In this document: positions 1 through 12,204 of the stretch, piece by piece | How positions within the stretch are numbered: the first letter of the stretch is position 1 | Layout of the letters: each line of letters opens with the position of its first letter | DNA from: Toxorhynchites rutilus septentrionalis | Taxonomy: Eukaryota > Arthropoda > Insecta > Diptera > Culicidae | DNA: 64,000 bases | NCBI RefSeq assembly: GCF_029784135.1 | Contig: NC_073746.1 | Coordinates: 225,259,882-225,323,881 of the forward strand | Reading direction: 5' to 3' | Position numbers and translations under genes: made by a program | The notes under the pieces: model-generated | The model's database searches: none | Seen by the model: only the letters and a program-made list of their open reading frames with translations | Told to the model about the DNA's origin: nothing

Positions 1-510
1 CTCTATCGTGATCCAACCTAACCTCCAGAGAGAAGAATAAAACGATATACTCTTCTAATGAGGTCCTTACAAGGTATACCCATGATGGTAATGGAACTTA
101 TCCGCGTTTCATTGGCAAACCGGTCAACTTCCTCTTACCTTGGGATACCAGTATGACCTGTGATCCAACAGAAAGTGATGTGTTTGGCTCTCAATTGCTC
201 TTCAACTTCTTGAATGATGGGATGTTTAATTTTACCACCCTCTGTAGCTGAAAGGATGCTTCTCTAATCCATAGAAATTACAGCATTTCTAGCAGTAATA
301 AGGCCCTATATTGCTTAGAATAAAAAGACAAACGGCAACATAACTTGATTAACTCGACTAGCAAAGCTTTAGACCAAATTTGCGAAAAAGATGAAAAGTC
401 AACGTTGGAAAAGGCACAGGAAATAGCGCTGAAGTATAAGGTAGAAGCCTATGCAGAAGTGAATTACACGAAGAATAAGAGACAACGCGAGCTGTACCGA
501 GTAGTAACGG

Positions 511-747
511 ATGCTAAACAAACACCAAATGAAAAGATGTCTAGTTTGCAATAAGATTGGACACCAGAGGAACGATTGTCGGTATAAGCATTTGACGTGT
601 CGGAAGTGTAACACGAAAGGTCATGTTACTCGCGTTAAAAAGTCTCCCAGCGCGAAGATTCGGGTTCGCGAGACTTTGTTTACCAACGAAACTGAAATTA
701 CCGACGCGGAACCAACTGTTCTATGGCGGACCCCTAAACGCACTTAG
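511..747 (+). pseudogene. Gypsy gag zinc-knuckle fragment
   Basis: A 78-codon open stretch encodes two nucleocapsid-like motifs: a complete CCHC knuckle (C-x2-C-x4-H-x4-C) and a second that lacks its final cysteine (CRKCNTKGHVTRV). The residues before it (345-554, lysine/glutamate-rich, another frame) are consistent with the end of a capsid region. It is the 5' part of the degraded gypsy relic and is followed by a foldback element rather than protease. Confidence 0.65.
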
Positions 748-1010
748 ATGAGCTGGTACTCAGCCTTTCCCGCTTCCTACTAGTTGCCTTGCTATTAAGA
801 ACGCCTATGTTACTGGATGGGAGAAAAAAGTTTCGCTCTGACTTAGCGCACTGGTTAGTTACAGTAGATTCTTTTGGCCTGATCCGACTTCTAGCTAGTT
901 TCCTTACAATTTTGAAGAACTATGCACCTTCAAAGATAAACTTCTGTATAACCAGAGGAGTTTCGAAGTTTACCAAACAGCAGTTGATATTGAACTGAAC
1001 TTTATTCTAA

Positions 1011-1330
1011 GGGTGGGTTTAGACCAGTGATATATTCATGTGAAGAAATATGATGAGATTTATAGAAATCGCATCAACCGTTTACACTAGCGTGAACTTC
1101 TATAATGAATATATTCATATTTTCGGTGAATTTATTCACCTAAAGTAGAACTGCATCCAAGTTTAGTGATTTCTCACCAGTGAGAAATTCACAAGCGTTT
1201 ACATATGCTGAATTTATTCAAGTTATATATACCTCGAATAAATGTATCATATTTATTCTCACCCGTTTACACATATTTTCACGTGAATAAATCCATCTAT
1301 AGCTATAGATCTCCCTAATGTAAACCCGCC
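1011..1330. mobile_element. Small MITE-like foldback element in the gypsy relic
   Basis: The segment begins ggtgggttta and ends taaacccgcc, which are reverse complements except for one base. It is about 320 bp, has no coding potential and is rich in short palindromic tgaat/attca motifs. It separates the gag fragment from the protease fragment of the gypsy relic, as expected for a later insertion. The class is unknown and the target duplication is unclear. Confidence 0.5.
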
Positions 1331-1897
1331 ATAAAATTTGATCTTTATATACAGAAAATTCTAACTCTAGTTCAAAACTGAAAAGGGAGAGAAAGATCTC
1401 TCTATCATATTTAGATTACCGAAAATGCATCGGTTTTCCGCTTGACATGCGGAGGACTTTTTCATCTGCTTATATTTCTATCCTTCGCTTGTAGTGCTAG
1501 GCTATGCGTGTAGCACGAGTCTCAATATAAATAAGTGCATTATGCTTATGCTTTAAATGCCCTTGTTAAGTGGTATAGCTTGCTTGCACTTTCCGTCTAG
1601 GTTATTAAATTCTATTCTCAGAAAAAGGGGAAGGAGAGGAAATACACATGGTTTTCTCCAGATAATTTATGTTTACATCATGTTTTGGTTCTGCTATGTG
1701 GGGTGATTGAACTAATTATATCACGGCGGTAACAGGTCATCTTCAAGCAGCATGTAGCAACAAGTATGCCAATTACGTGGCAAATGTTGAAGTAAGCGAT
1801 CGAGAGGACAACGATAGTAATGGTGACAAAATTGAATTGGAGCAGAATTTTACAAGTGAGTGTAGCTTATACGTGAACAAGTAATGAGTAATGAGTA

Positions 1898-2470
1898 ATG
1901 AGTAATGAAGTAATGAAAAGGATTCAAGGTAGATGTCAGGATTGCCAAACAGTACACAGAACGGAAATAGATTCAGGTGCAGGCGTATGTGTTTTTCCGA
2001 ACTCGTTATATAAAAAATTGCTGAGCAGTTGCAGACTGGAAGAAGCATCCTTAAAGTCAATGCTCTATCCAGGTGAAAAGTTAAAATTAGTAGAAGTTAT
2101 ACGGCCAGAACTGGAATTCAATGGTACCTGTATAAATATTCTAGCGATAGTTGAGGAGTATGGCCCTTCGCTTTTAGGAAAAAAAAATCATGAAGGCTTT
2201 CGTCATTCGTCTTGCCTTGTGAACAAAGCGATATCTGGCACTGAAACAAACATACAGAAATTATTGAAGAAGCATGAACAGCTTTTTACAGACAAATTGG
2301 GACATTACAAGAACCAAATCATTTCCCTCGATGTGGAGAATGGAGCGCAACCGATTTTGGCAACCAAGGATGTCAGGCATCCTTTACCAACAGCTGAGGA
2401 AATTTACGCGAAGCTGAATGAAGGGAAAAAATTCAAAGCTGGTCAAAAGCGTATAATTAATTTGAACTAA
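1898..2470 (+). pseudogene. Gypsy protease / start of reverse transcriptase fragment
   Basis: A 190-codon reading frame. The N-terminal third holds an aspartic protease active-site-like motif (EIDSGAGVCVFP); LLGKKN sits where a pepsin-fold flap or second motif is expected. The C-terminal third reads ISLDVENGAQPILATKDVRHP and LPTAEEIYAKLNEGKKF, the lead-in to a Ty3/gypsy RT palm. It stops just before the catalytic region, so it cannot be functional. Confidence 0.7.
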
Positions 2471-3060
2471 CGAAGTCAACAAAAGAGCTGTGCAATTTCA
2501 ACCATAAAAGGAGTATACAAAATGATTCGTTTGCCCTTCGGTACATTGAACGACTCAAATCTCTTCAGCAAAAGTACATGTTTGTAATCGTCAACAGTCC
2601 CAAATTTTAAAAAATCCGAGGCACTACAACAACTACTTTTAAAATCAGTGATAAGGTCATTGCAATAAGCAATAAGGAAGTATCCCGTGTCGGGCACACG
2701 TACAGAGCATTGGAGACAGCAACATCCCAATTACGAGAACACTTGTAATACTAACCTCGAGCCGACCGCGAGTAATCGGTTACATATTACTAACATAGAT
2801 AATAAGAAAAACTGTCAAAATATTGAACTCCAGCCCCGTCAGGCTAACGCCATGAGCCTTGATAAAAATATATATTTTGGAAAAAAAAAAGGTCATTGTA
2901 AGAGATTACAGGAATCCAAATAAACCTGTTTGTACTCCGGCTGTGGTACGTGAGATCTTCGGAGAACGAAATAATGGAGTTCAATTATCGATATCTGGGC
3001 AAATCATCAATCGAAGTTTGGCATGGAATGGATGTATACGGATCTTAACTTAGATTCCGC

Positions 3061-6000
3061 TTATGAGCAAGCTGAATGGGGAAGAATTTTCCATTCTAGT
3101 TGCTCTAGTGTTTCATTGACGGGTTTTCCAGGACATGTTCCTAGCTTCTTCATGACTAGGGTGGTACACGTTTCGAAATATGGAAGCGCGAAATAGGTAG
3201 GCACTTCCGGACAATTTGTTTCAAACAAAAATTTGGTTCAATGTGTTGATCATCCTTAACGACGAATGAACAATTGTTCCCAAAATATGAGGGTTATCAA
3301 CAGACATATGAGAATTATCAACAGACCTGATGTTAATGTTAAATCAGCAACTATTTTTTCAGGATCAGCTTAGATAGTTATGCTCAGAAAATAGGTTATA
3401 TCATAGACCACACTTTTAAATAACTACTGAAAATTTCAGCAGTCTATGGTTTACAAACAATCCGGAGCTTGCTCAATCCTTAACTCATCATCAGGTATTG
3501 CTATAAGAAAGAAGTAAGTGAATAACTGAACTGAAACCAGACATAACATAAACTTTCAAATTTATTCTATGCCAAAAAAGACCCTATGTATGGACTTTGG
3601 ATCAGTATGTCAGTATTTCTTTCTCGACTTTTACCTAACTGTGGTCATTTTTCTTCATTTACTTTATCTGTTCGATTAGTTTACAATTCACATGAAGAAT
3701 TATAAATATTGATCATTATATATTTGAACCATTATTAATTTGGAATTTTACTAGCATACGTTTGAATTTGTCGAAAATAAGCTAGTTCATATGAAAAGCA
3801 CTCGTATTGTTTACTCAAAATTTGAATCCATATACAGCAAACCAGTAAACGACTAATTGGTGCATCCGTCTCGTCACAAATGGGCGTAAGCCTGATGTTT
3901 ATCAACCTATTTGCATGAATGTTACCATTCTGTGCAACTCAAGATAAGATAAATGACAACTAAGATAACTGTGCTATTGTTGAACTGCTTGATACTGTGA
4001 GTTGGAAACAGGGAAAATCTCTCCCGATATGATCGCAATCCTACATCTGTAAAAGGCCACAAAGCACGGACGGAACGCGCCAAAAATTTCTCCGATGCAG
4101 AACACACAATGAATACGTGTGTAGGTCACCGATTCCGTTATTTCGAGGTCAGTACGTGTCGGCATTACCTAGCCGCGAGAACAAGCAACACGACGGCGAA
4201 GTGTAAAACCGGATTTGGAGAAACAAATAAGTGAAGATATACAATAAACAGCAGGAATGAAAAAAACAAAAACAAACTTTGGCGCAGTGCTGCACAGGCG
4301 CCTTCGTGTTGTTCCCTTTAAACTTTTCCCTCCCCTGGCTCAGACCGTCTCTTAGAATTAGTGAAAATGTAGTGTTTAACATCTAAAATCTCTACTTTCA
4401 CTTCAACTGTTTTGAAAATGTTAAAACTTTTTCTAATGTATATAAATTTGTATCGGTAATCATGAAACATGCCAATATAGCTAAACTTGATTTAATACAA
4501 GGTTCATTTTTTTGGTGGCCAGACAACTTATAATTCGTGGATTAATTTGTCCAAAAGAAAAAAAACGATTGTGAAATACTTCTGAGATAACACAAAATAA
4601 ACTTTTCAATATTGCTTTATCATTTATATATAGAAGAAAAACAATTATTCATCCGATAACGAACCACTCTTAACTGCTGACTCAATCCTTGTTTCACACC
4701 AAATAAGCGTAAAAAATGGGATCAGATGAAAGCAGTCTTTAGTGTTTTAATATTCATACGAATTTGTGCTTCAAGTTTTTCTATAGTAATAGAAAGTGTA
4801 TCCATCGCCCAAAATATGCAAATTACATTCTTTTGAAAATGCATTAATTCCGCCGTCATACAAGTGACATTCACACCAATTTTCGTTCGACATTACTATT
4901 TTACACGACCAATATTGCTGTATAGAAATCAGCAGCAAAATGAAAATTAAGGTGATGAGCTAAAATATGTTAACTAATATCCGCAAGCCTAGCAGGAACT
5001 CCTAATTATGTAAGCTAACGCAGAAAATATGCACTTCCGACCTCCCGTGGACTGCACTTACTTGGTAACATTGTTGATCCGGAGCACAAGTTGCACTGTT
5101 CCGCAAATCCCAATTGAGTGTACCGTGAAGTCTAGATGGGTCTTTACTGCTCCCGCTGACGTTTCGACGCTGGCGCGGGCTATTCAGTTTGGCTATCGAA
5201 AAGCAAAAGGTATATATGCGAAACAAAATATGCACCGTCCGTGCTGACTGCAGACTTGTATGCGACGACGAAGGTGACTATCCACAAATTCGTGAAGATG
5301 ACAGCTATCGGGAGCTTTTTCTCTCTCTTTCGAAATCCGTTTGCTCTCGATTTCTTTCTCACTGATTATATACAAAATACACCCAAATTTTGTTCTGAGT
5401 TGAACAGATTTTTACAGAACTTGTTTTTAATAGAAATTTAGGTGTTACTAATATGGTTTGTTAACTTCACAATGATATCCCTCTAATAACATAACTTATT
5501 TCATTAGAGATATTAGAATATCAAGATATAAACAACTTTAGAGAGAAAATCGAGAAAATATATTTTAGTTTTGCAAAATGTCAGTGCAGAAAGTTGTTTT
5601 TGATCTGTCAGGGATGCCAGGTTTGAAAATATTTCATTTCAATAATCGAAAAAAAGTTAGACAAACAGAATACATATGATGTCGCCATCAAATGTAAATG
5701 CATGTAGTTTTACCAATTCGCATATTTCAACAAGTTCAAATAAAAAATAAAAAGAAACTTAAAGAATTATATTGTCATACAGCAGTATGTTCAAAACTGT
5801 TTGAATTTCTGAGACGAACCAGCTCAGGAGGCTGAAAGTCTCAAAAATAAAGAATAAAAAAAATGTTTGAATTTCTTTTGCTGAAATATTTCATTGATAT
5901 TGAGCTCATCAATAAATTCAATATATCGTGGTTCCCATGGCCTAGTGATTCGCGAGGCGCTCACCAAGATGAAGGCTTTGGGCTAAATTCCCGTTGTAGT
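3061..6000. other. Intergenic AT-rich DNA, no gene recognised
   Basis: Both strands hold only short open frames with no recognisable domain. Mononucleotide A/T runs and short direct repeats occur, such as the twice-repeated ttatcaacagac near 3295-3330. I see no tRNA, coding exon or clear transposon terminus, although old unrecognisable elements are likely. Confidence 0.5.
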
Positions 6001-6007
6001 CGGAAAA

Positions 6008-6467
6008 TACGAGGGCGGTCCGTTAAGTACTTAGCTTCATCGCCCGATGGGGTCAGTATTGCAAGAGAGACTACTTATCGTGTAGTACATTCTCGTAAAC
6101 CGCTACTGTCAAAATTTCAGCTGAATCGGACTCGTAGTTTTGTTTTGACCGTGTGTGGAAACGGATGACGGAAACGGTCCACGGATTTTCGAAAAATGGA
6201 AAAAATCCGTATTTTCAAGATTTGGCCCCGTGCGACTTGAATAAGTCACTCGCCGGGCAGAAATTTGAGTCGAATGAGAAGGTCATCACCGCCACGGAGG
6301 TCTACTTTGCAGATCTCGAGAAAGGGTTTTTTTTCAGATGAATGAAAGGAGTGGGAGCATCGCTGGGTCAAGTGTATCGAGCTAAAAGGAGACTATGTTG
6401 AGAAATGAATCGGCACTTTTCAAAAAAAAAAGATTGTATGCTAAGTACTTATCGGACTGCCCTCGTA
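6008..6467 (+). mobile_element. Internally deleted mariner element with both TIRs
   Basis: The left end TACGAGGGCGGTCCGTTAAG and the right end (read on the minus strand) TACGAGGGCAGTCCGATAAG are terminal inverted repeats differing at two positions over about 28 bp. Both start with TA, the mariner target. Between them only the C-terminus of a transposase survives at about 6215-6405: DLAPCDL (third catalytic Asp region), KSLAGQKFESNEKVITATE, YFADLEKG, then after a frameshift HRWVKCIELKGDYVEK and a stop. The N-terminus and most of the catalytic core are deleted, so this copy is non-autonomous. Confidence 0.85.
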
Positions 6468-7540
6468 TATCGTCAAAGATCAATTAAGTGGCTTAGACTG
6501 GTTTGAGAGAACTGTCTAGGGATGTATAAGAATGAGCGAACAAATGCCTGTCTCCAAGAGAAGCCACAAAAACCCGAGGAACAGTTCGGCTAAGTGCTCA
6601 GGACGTAAAGTAGCAGTCATCCACGATGCTCATCCTACGCGATTGTGGAGTTGTTCACAGGCTTTGAGAGCCGCGCAAAAAAAACTAAACCATGGACGAT
6701 GCACAGGAAATATTGGGAATCAGATAAATTTGACGTTAAGCCAAAATAAACGCTCGTGAGAGTCTTTTACAGCTACTAGATAAAACATGTTCAGCTTTTC
6801 ATAAGCTTTAAAAAACACCAATAACCGAGATTTAAACATTTGACCTTTGCATCGAAGATTCTCTATCGAACCGTTTGCTCCAATAAACCATTGAAAATGT
6901 AATGTCAAGCAATCTAATGTGAGCCTAAAAAATGTCTGCGGGAACTACTCATTTCGGTAGTCCATCATGTGTTGTACAAAAGTTACTTTGCAGTCATCAT
7001 CATCATCATCATTAAAAAAAAAAAGAAACGTTTCAAAACGCTTTATAACAAATAAAGCTAATAAGCTTTCATGTAACATATGGTTCGTCACTTTTACCTT
7101 CCATTTCGGAAGAATGTCGGGAGCTGAGAGAGAGGAGCCAGCTCGCATTTGTTGTGATCACCCTTATGTCAGCGCGAACCAGTCACGGTGAACCAAGGGG
7201 AAGTATTGAAATATGTAGAAAGTTTCAACATGATATTTTTTTCGCAAGACATTTTATGTGAAAATAATTTTGACGTCGGATTACATCTTTCATTTCTATA
7301 CTGGGGTGTAAGTTCAAACCTTCGAGAACGAGAGTGTTACATTGGAGAAACAGGATTTTGAGCAATACAACCGTTTCGCCGGTTGAAAGAAATGGTATGA
7401 TAACCGCTTCATTCTAAAGATAAAATGTCTACGAGTTATATGTGTGTTACTTATTGATCCAAAAACTTGTTTCAATAGCTCAAAAATTGTTTTGAAAACA
7501 AGCTATTGAAATCACAAAAATTTGTATATAAGCAGGTGCC
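6468..7540. other. Intergenic DNA with one SINE-like remnant
   Basis: No gene was recognised. Positions 7081-7140 (tggttcgtcacttttacctt ... gaagaatgtcgggag) match the tail of the tRNA-related SINE present at 8882 and 9095, but the tRNA-like head is degraded. A short CAT repeat followed by an A-run lies at 6997-7025. Confidence 0.5.
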
Positions 7541-7600
7541 AGCTCGGAAATCCACTCAATTAAAATTGTACAGCGGTTGGATCATTTTGGAACATTTACT

Positions 7601-7860
7601 GCTGCAAAAATAACAAACTTGCTGCTGTGAAGAAGGCGACCAGCAAGAAGAAAGCTGCTGCTACTGCTGGTGTGGCTGCCCGAAAGTAAAAGTCAAATAA
7701 ATTCTTTAAAATCGCTGCATGCAAGCCGAAAACGCTGAAGCCATAGAAATCAACAGCAACTTCGAAAAGAAAATACCATCGCCACCCAAAACGCACAACA
7801 CGAGAGAAAACAAGATAGTGTTTTCAGCAAATTAAATCCAGTTCTTTTCAGAAAGAGTTT
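7601..7860 (+). pseudogene. Histone H1 pseudogene (copy A)
   Basis: Plus-strand translation from 7605 reads AAVKKATSKKKAAATAG and then a stop. It resumes with CKPKTLKP, the lysine/alanine/proline composition of a histone H1 C-terminal tail and parallel to the KPKTPKPKKP tail of copy B at 12403. The DNA after it (acaacacgag..., agttcttttcagaa at about 7840) aligns with the DNA downstream of copy B and resembles a decayed histone 3' stem-loop. The globular domain is absent. The intronless, basic and broken character fits a dispersed histone pseudogene. Confidence 0.6.
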
Positions 7861-8881
7861 ATCAAATGCTGCGGTCAAACACTGCGGTCAAACACATTCT
7901 TTTTGTAATTTCTTCGATCAATGGTGATCAACGTAAGATTACAATGAATCTCGAGAAAGACAATTCATTCCTGCTCGACACTCGCACAAACAATGTTCAT
8001 CATCAACGTCACAAACGGGAAGTGGGTGTTGTGAGGGAGGGCAGAGCTGATTGGAAGCGACAAATATGTTGTCTATGGGAAATTGTATACAAATTATATC
8101 ACACGTAAAGGGGAGAAAGAATCTTGACCCTTTTAGTTTTGTGGACAAGACTAATTGGTTCACCTTCACTATTAGTCAATTCGATTGGATTTTCAGTGAT
8201 ACTATTGCCTTGATAACTGACATGCATGTCAAATTTAAAATTTGTATATGAATGGTCCATCAGTGATGGGCAGGAATATCATGGCAAAGATGACGAGAGA
8301 CTGGTAGAATAATTCTCATCTTCATCCGAATCGTGATCACTGCCTGTTGAAAATGTATACACAGCATCCTTTTATTATTTCCATCGGACACAAACAAAAT
8401 CCCCTCGAAATGCACCTGAGAGAAACCAATGTTAACTCTATTCATTGGAAGATTAGCACTTATTTTATATATTCCACATACGAATATACAATTATCGCCC
8501 ACATTGCAAAAATTGATTCATTGAGCTTGCAGCAATAGGTCAACCTGGAACCAGTGAAAGAATGAATGAAAGAATGAAAGAATTCGCGAAAACAGGATGA
8601 ACGATCGGAAAAAGTCACAAATGAGCCAAAAACACCCATAAATTCACACAAGATCTCCACCGACAAACAAATCATAAACATCAGTTTGCTTCTTATTTCC
8701 GATATTGTTTTAGAAATAATCGAAATAATTCTTTAAGGCAATCATATCGGAATTATCAAAAGTAAAAAAAAACTTATGATTTCCAACATGATCAGTGTTC
8801 AATTTTTTTACCCTCCATATATTCCTGTTAGACAATCCTAATTTTTTTTTCTGTATTATAGTGATTTTTAACACATTATGG

Positions 8882-9010
8882 TTGGTTCGTCACTTTTAAC
8901 TTCCATTTTTGGAAGAATGTCGGGAGAGAGAATTGAACTCGTGACCTTGAGCGTGAGAGGTACGGATGTTACCACTACGCCAGATCGCCTCCTCGACGCA
9001 GTCCTGAGTC
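8882..9010 (-). mobile_element. tRNA-derived SINE fragment (family 2)
   Basis: Read on the minus strand, the segment has a tRNA-like head with an A-box-like TGGCGTAGTGG and a B-box-like GAGTTCAATTC about 40 bp later. It then runs into a conserved tail (cccgacattcttcc, aaagtgacgaacc) that also occurs at 7081. No cloverleaf can be closed, so it is a SINE rather than a tRNA gene. The same sequence recurs at 13611-13739 through the segment A duplication. Confidence 0.6.
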
Positions 9011-9094
9011 AAAAATCAAATCGGGGATGAAAACGCCGGAATTGGAATTTTCTTGATGAGAATGTGTAAAAAGAATAAGAAGAAAACAAACTAT

Positions 9095-9215
9095 ATGTCA
9101 TTCAGCAGGCTCCTCTCTCTCAGGTCGGGAGTAATAATTGAACTCGTGACCTTTTGCGTGAGAGGTATGGAGGTATATGGAGAGGTTACCACAACCTCAT
9201 ATCACCTCCACACGA
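9095..9215 (-). mobile_element. tRNA-derived SINE fragment (family 2), second piece
   Basis: The minus strand has the same ctctcacgcaaaaggtcacg / gagttcaattattactcccg arrangement as the neighbouring fragment, including a B-box-like GAGTTCAATTA, but a more degraded head. It lies about 100 bp from the first piece and is also copied in the duplication at about 13824-13944. Confidence 0.5.
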
Positions 9216-9350
9216 TTAAGCATAGGTTCTACAGTTTCATCGGTAAAACACGGTTTCTTTATGATTTTTCTAAACATCCCAAATTTATATTTAAGTATCT
9301 GTTCCATCGAATTTCTTTCGAAAATCGTATTTGGTTTGAACGAGAAAATT

Positions 9351-9370
9351 GTCACCCATATCTGGGTGAC
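9351..9370. repeat. Dispersed hairpin motif GTCACCCA-TATC-TGGGTGAC
   Basis: A perfect 8-bp stem with a 4-nt loop, followed by ggggc. The identical 20-mer occurs at 51795-51814, preceded in both places by a related ttgaacg-type leader. A decayed relative is on the minus strand near 62735-62815. It probably marks one end or a conserved core of an unnamed repeat family. Confidence 0.7.
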
Positions 9371-9419
9371 GGGGCTCCCCAAAAAATGTATCAGTCACCC
9401 ATTTCTTGATGGCTGGGCC

Positions 9420-9860
9420 ACGAACTTGTTAAATAATAACGAATATCAAATTATGTGAAATTTTTCAAATGGAAATAATTTCTCCCGAAAAAAAGTGTAA
9501 CATTTTCTAAGAAAAATTGTCCACATTGTAATAATAGTGCACAGATATACAGAATTCGACCACTTGGATGGAGGCCGTTTGCAAAAATTTCATGCCTTTG
9601 TCAGGATATCAAATTGAAGGATGTTTTGGTTCAGGAGTGTTGAATTCTTTTCATCGTGATTTGTTGTTGATTGCGTTCGATTTCAGTTCAATTTGAAAAT
9701 GTTCGAGACTGGTCGGTTTCTCATTTTTATCCGGATATAGTTTTGACGTTAATATTTTGTTAGGACACGGAAAGGTAAAGTTGTTTTCATTTACTCTCAA
9801 AGTAATTTTATGTTTGGCCTATGACTCAAGTCACCCTAGATCGAATCACCTAAAAATTTA
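9420..9860. other. Intergenic, no gene recognised
   Basis: AT-rich sequence without convincing coding potential on either strand. A 20-bp hairpin motif lies just before it at 9351-9370 and is treated separately. Confidence 0.4.
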
Positions 9861-10006
9861 AGTTCAAATGTTCCAACATGATGTTATTGATATGATTCTA
9901 TTTCTACAACATCTGCATTGCAGTGTTGCATCGTTGAATGCTCCTATATGCAACATATTTATGATCACGTAACGTTTATATTCTATCACATAATTTTGCT
10001 TGTTTG

Positions 10007-10113
10007 GTTGGATCCTAAAACGTTTATAAAAATAGATTTTTTCAGCTATTTTGGTAAATAGCTTTGTGCAAATTAATAAATCATATTTGTTGCTTCTCGT
10101 TTTAGGATCCAAC
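10007..10113. repeat. 16-bp perfect inverted repeat upstream of PIG-V
   Basis: gttggatcctaaaacg at 10007-10022 and its exact reverse complement at 10098-10113 enclose a 75-bp AT-rich spacer. It ends 109 bp before the PIG-V start codon, so it could lie in the promoter or 5' UTR. It could equally be the tips of a tiny mobile element. No function is shown. Confidence 0.75.
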
Positions 10114-10221
10114 GGCAAATGCATACCAAACGAATACGTACTGTTCACGTGTATCGGTTCGGGATTCGGAATTTATGGTAAAAGTGCTAATTGAGTGAGA
10201 ATTGTGAAGGTTGTGACCAGA

Positions 10222-10993
10222 ATGCATCGAGCCAACAATCGTCAAACATTCTCTCAATTCGAGGATCTTCCGCACAATCACTATAGATGTCATAATGCCA
10301 ATCAACCTCAAGAGCAACTTCGTTCATCATCTAGGCAATCGTCTTCGTCTGCTACATCAACAGTTGAGTCTGCTTTTAAGCCAACCTTACACATCTCGAT
10401 AACATCATTCGCGTTGTTCAGCCGGTTGTTCGTGATAACACTACAAATCATATCGAATTATTTTATTCCGGACCACAATGCAGAAGCATTTATCGCTCCA
10501 AGAGATCCAGAAACGCCTTCGGGGAAACTGGATGGTGTTGTGGATTTTTTGTTAGGTGGGCTTCATCGTTGGGACGCCCAGTATATATTACACATCTGTG
10601 AGCATGGCTACACGTATGAGAATACGCTTGCGTTCTTTCCGCTGTTTCCGTTCGTTATTAAGTCCTTAACGATTACGCTCGGAGGAACAACCAAGTTACT
10701 GGCATATCGTGAGCTGTCGCTGTTGTTGGCTGTGCTGTTCAACATTGTATGTTTCGTTTTCGCTGCAAAGACGCTCTACAAGCTCAGCAACATGGTGCTG
10801 GGAAACAAACGGAAGAGCGAACTAGCGGTCGTACTGTTTTGCCTGAATCCTGCGTCAATCTTCTTCACCGCACCTTACTCGGAGTGTTTGTTCTCGTGGC
10901 TTTCGTTTGCCGTCATGGTGCAATGCATTGAACATATCAACTCGATGGTCATCACTATACCGATAAGTTTAAGCCTTTTGTGTCGATCTAATG
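10222..10993 (+). CDS. PIGV: PIG-V, exon 1: GPI mannosyltransferase 2
   Basis: PIG-V adds the second mannose, from dolichol-phosphate-mannose, to the growing GPI anchor on the lumenal side of the ER. This exon encodes a polar Ser/Gln-rich N-terminus, a first membrane helix (about residues 55-80) and the family signature GGLHRWDAQYILHICEHGY followed by AFFPLFPF. It continues with further membrane helices, the NPASIFFTAPYSECLFSWLS motif and CRSN. An in-frame stop (TGA 10192-10194) lies just upstream, so ATG 10222 is the first possible start. The exon ends at a GT donor (10994) in phase 1 and joins exon 2 at 25827, completing the RSNG motif. Drosophila calls its orthologue vegetable/PIG-V. The joined protein is 541 residues. 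Confidence 0.93.
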
Positions 10994-12180
10994 GTACGTA
11001 TGTAAATTTACATTACTGCGGAAGTGACTCAATGTATTGACCTGTAAAGAATTCCATTCGAATTCGAAGGTCAATTTTTTTTCTATTTTTGTATTTGGTT
11101 CAAACTTTGCAGACGCATCCTTTATGACAAAAAAGTAAAATTTATATAATGGGTTTTCCATTTTGACTATAGTCTTACTTTTGAGATGGGCCCAAACAAA
11201 AATTGCTTGAAAATTTTCAAAAAAATATAACTCAGAAGCGATTGGCCCGATTAATTTGGCTTGTTCCGCAATGTTGTAGGTTATTGTTACGGCTATATGA
11301 AGTGTGAACTGTCAAAAACAGTTTTATCTTTATTTTATTTCAAACATAACACCCAAAACTCAATTTTCTCAAAATTTGTGTTTTTGATTTTTTTAATTTT
11401 ATGACTAGCTGACTGGCGAACTACGTCGCGCATAAGATCGATATTTTGATTTCAATAGTTCCGAACACTCAGGTTTTCCCGGACATAATTTTTCTGTACG
11501 CAATTTCTATTCGATGTATATAATTTCTTTTTTGGAATATAAATTTGAGGCAGACTAAGATGCATCAAACTTGATACTGACTGTTAAATTCATTTTCATT
11601 CATTCTCGAGTGAAATCGTGAGGAATGGACACCCAATCATTTTTATTTATATAGATATGTTTTAGCAGACAACCAACAAAAAAATAAAAAAAATAATAAT
11701 TTGAAAATAGTTGAATTTTTGAAAATTGTTGAAATAATTTTTATAAATGTTTTTTGACCCGATTTTATGGAAGTACGCATGATTTGCAATAATAAGGTGT
11801 ATGACAACATTTTGCATAACAGATTACTTCTTGACTAGACTAAGTTTCTTACACGAGAGCGTTTCACCGGAACAACAAGCGTTACGCTCGTTGTTCCGTT
11901 AGTTTTAATACCTCCTAACCAGTGTTGCCACATTTTAATCTGTACCAGAGGGGTTAAATATCTTTCTCATCTGCACTTTTTCTTCCAAAAATCATGAAAG
12001 CAAGCAAAAATCATGAAAGATAGCATGAAAAAATACTCATTTATTTACAACAAATACTACATTTACATTTGCAAGTCATTCGTGTGTATGATTATGTTCA
12101 TTCATAGTTTTTTTTAATCTAGACTGCATACTATCATCCACCTAACCAACTGAACGAAATGGTTTGATATCCACTTCATT
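10994..12180. other. Start of the 14.8-kb PIG-V intron, no gene
   Basis: Begins with a consensus donor (gtacgt). AT-rich non-coding sequence follows. Positions about 11690-11830 share an inverted relative with 19970-20110 and 23500-23640 (e.g. aacaattttcraaaat and atgcgtacttccataaaat), so this is part of an old dispersed repeat. No exon was recognised between 10994 and 25826. Confidence 0.6.
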
Positions 12181-12204
12181 CGAATGTCAAAATGTCATCC
12201 ACTC

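Larger units (their letters stand above)
345..3056 (+). mobile_element. Degraded Ty3/gypsy LTR retrotransposon
   Basis: Fragments of gag and pol lie in the order expected for a Ty3/gypsy element, but in several frames and with large deletions. A gag zinc-knuckle piece at 511-660 reads CLVCNKIGHQRNDC followed by CRKCNTKGH. A protease piece near 1966-2000 carries DSGAGVCVFP. This runs into the start of reverse transcriptase at 2360-2440 (HPLPTAEEIYAKLNEGKKF). A further RT strip at 2508-2580 reads KGVYKMIRLPFGT. The piece at 2889-3000 (VRDYRNPNKPV, VVREIFGER, GVQLS) matches the region after the integrase core in mosquito gypsy pol. The integrase core is missing and no LTRs were recognised. This is a dead relic; the family assignment is from motif recognition only. 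Confidence 0.8.
8340..9313. repeat. Duplication segment A, copy 1
   Basis: This approximately 970 bp segment recurs almost unchanged at 13069-14042. I noticed only isolated single-base differences, for example near 8513/13242 and 9027/13756. It contains two tRNA-derived SINE pieces and otherwise non-coding DNA. The left flank here is ordinary intergenic sequence; at the second site the flanks are H1-pseudogene and foldback sequence, so this copy is probably the donor. Confidence 0.9.

Noticed and set aside
10195..10221. GTG start for PIG-V nine codons upstream
   Set aside because: Eukaryotic initiation at GTG is unlikely; ATG 10222 is in frame directly downstream of a stop.
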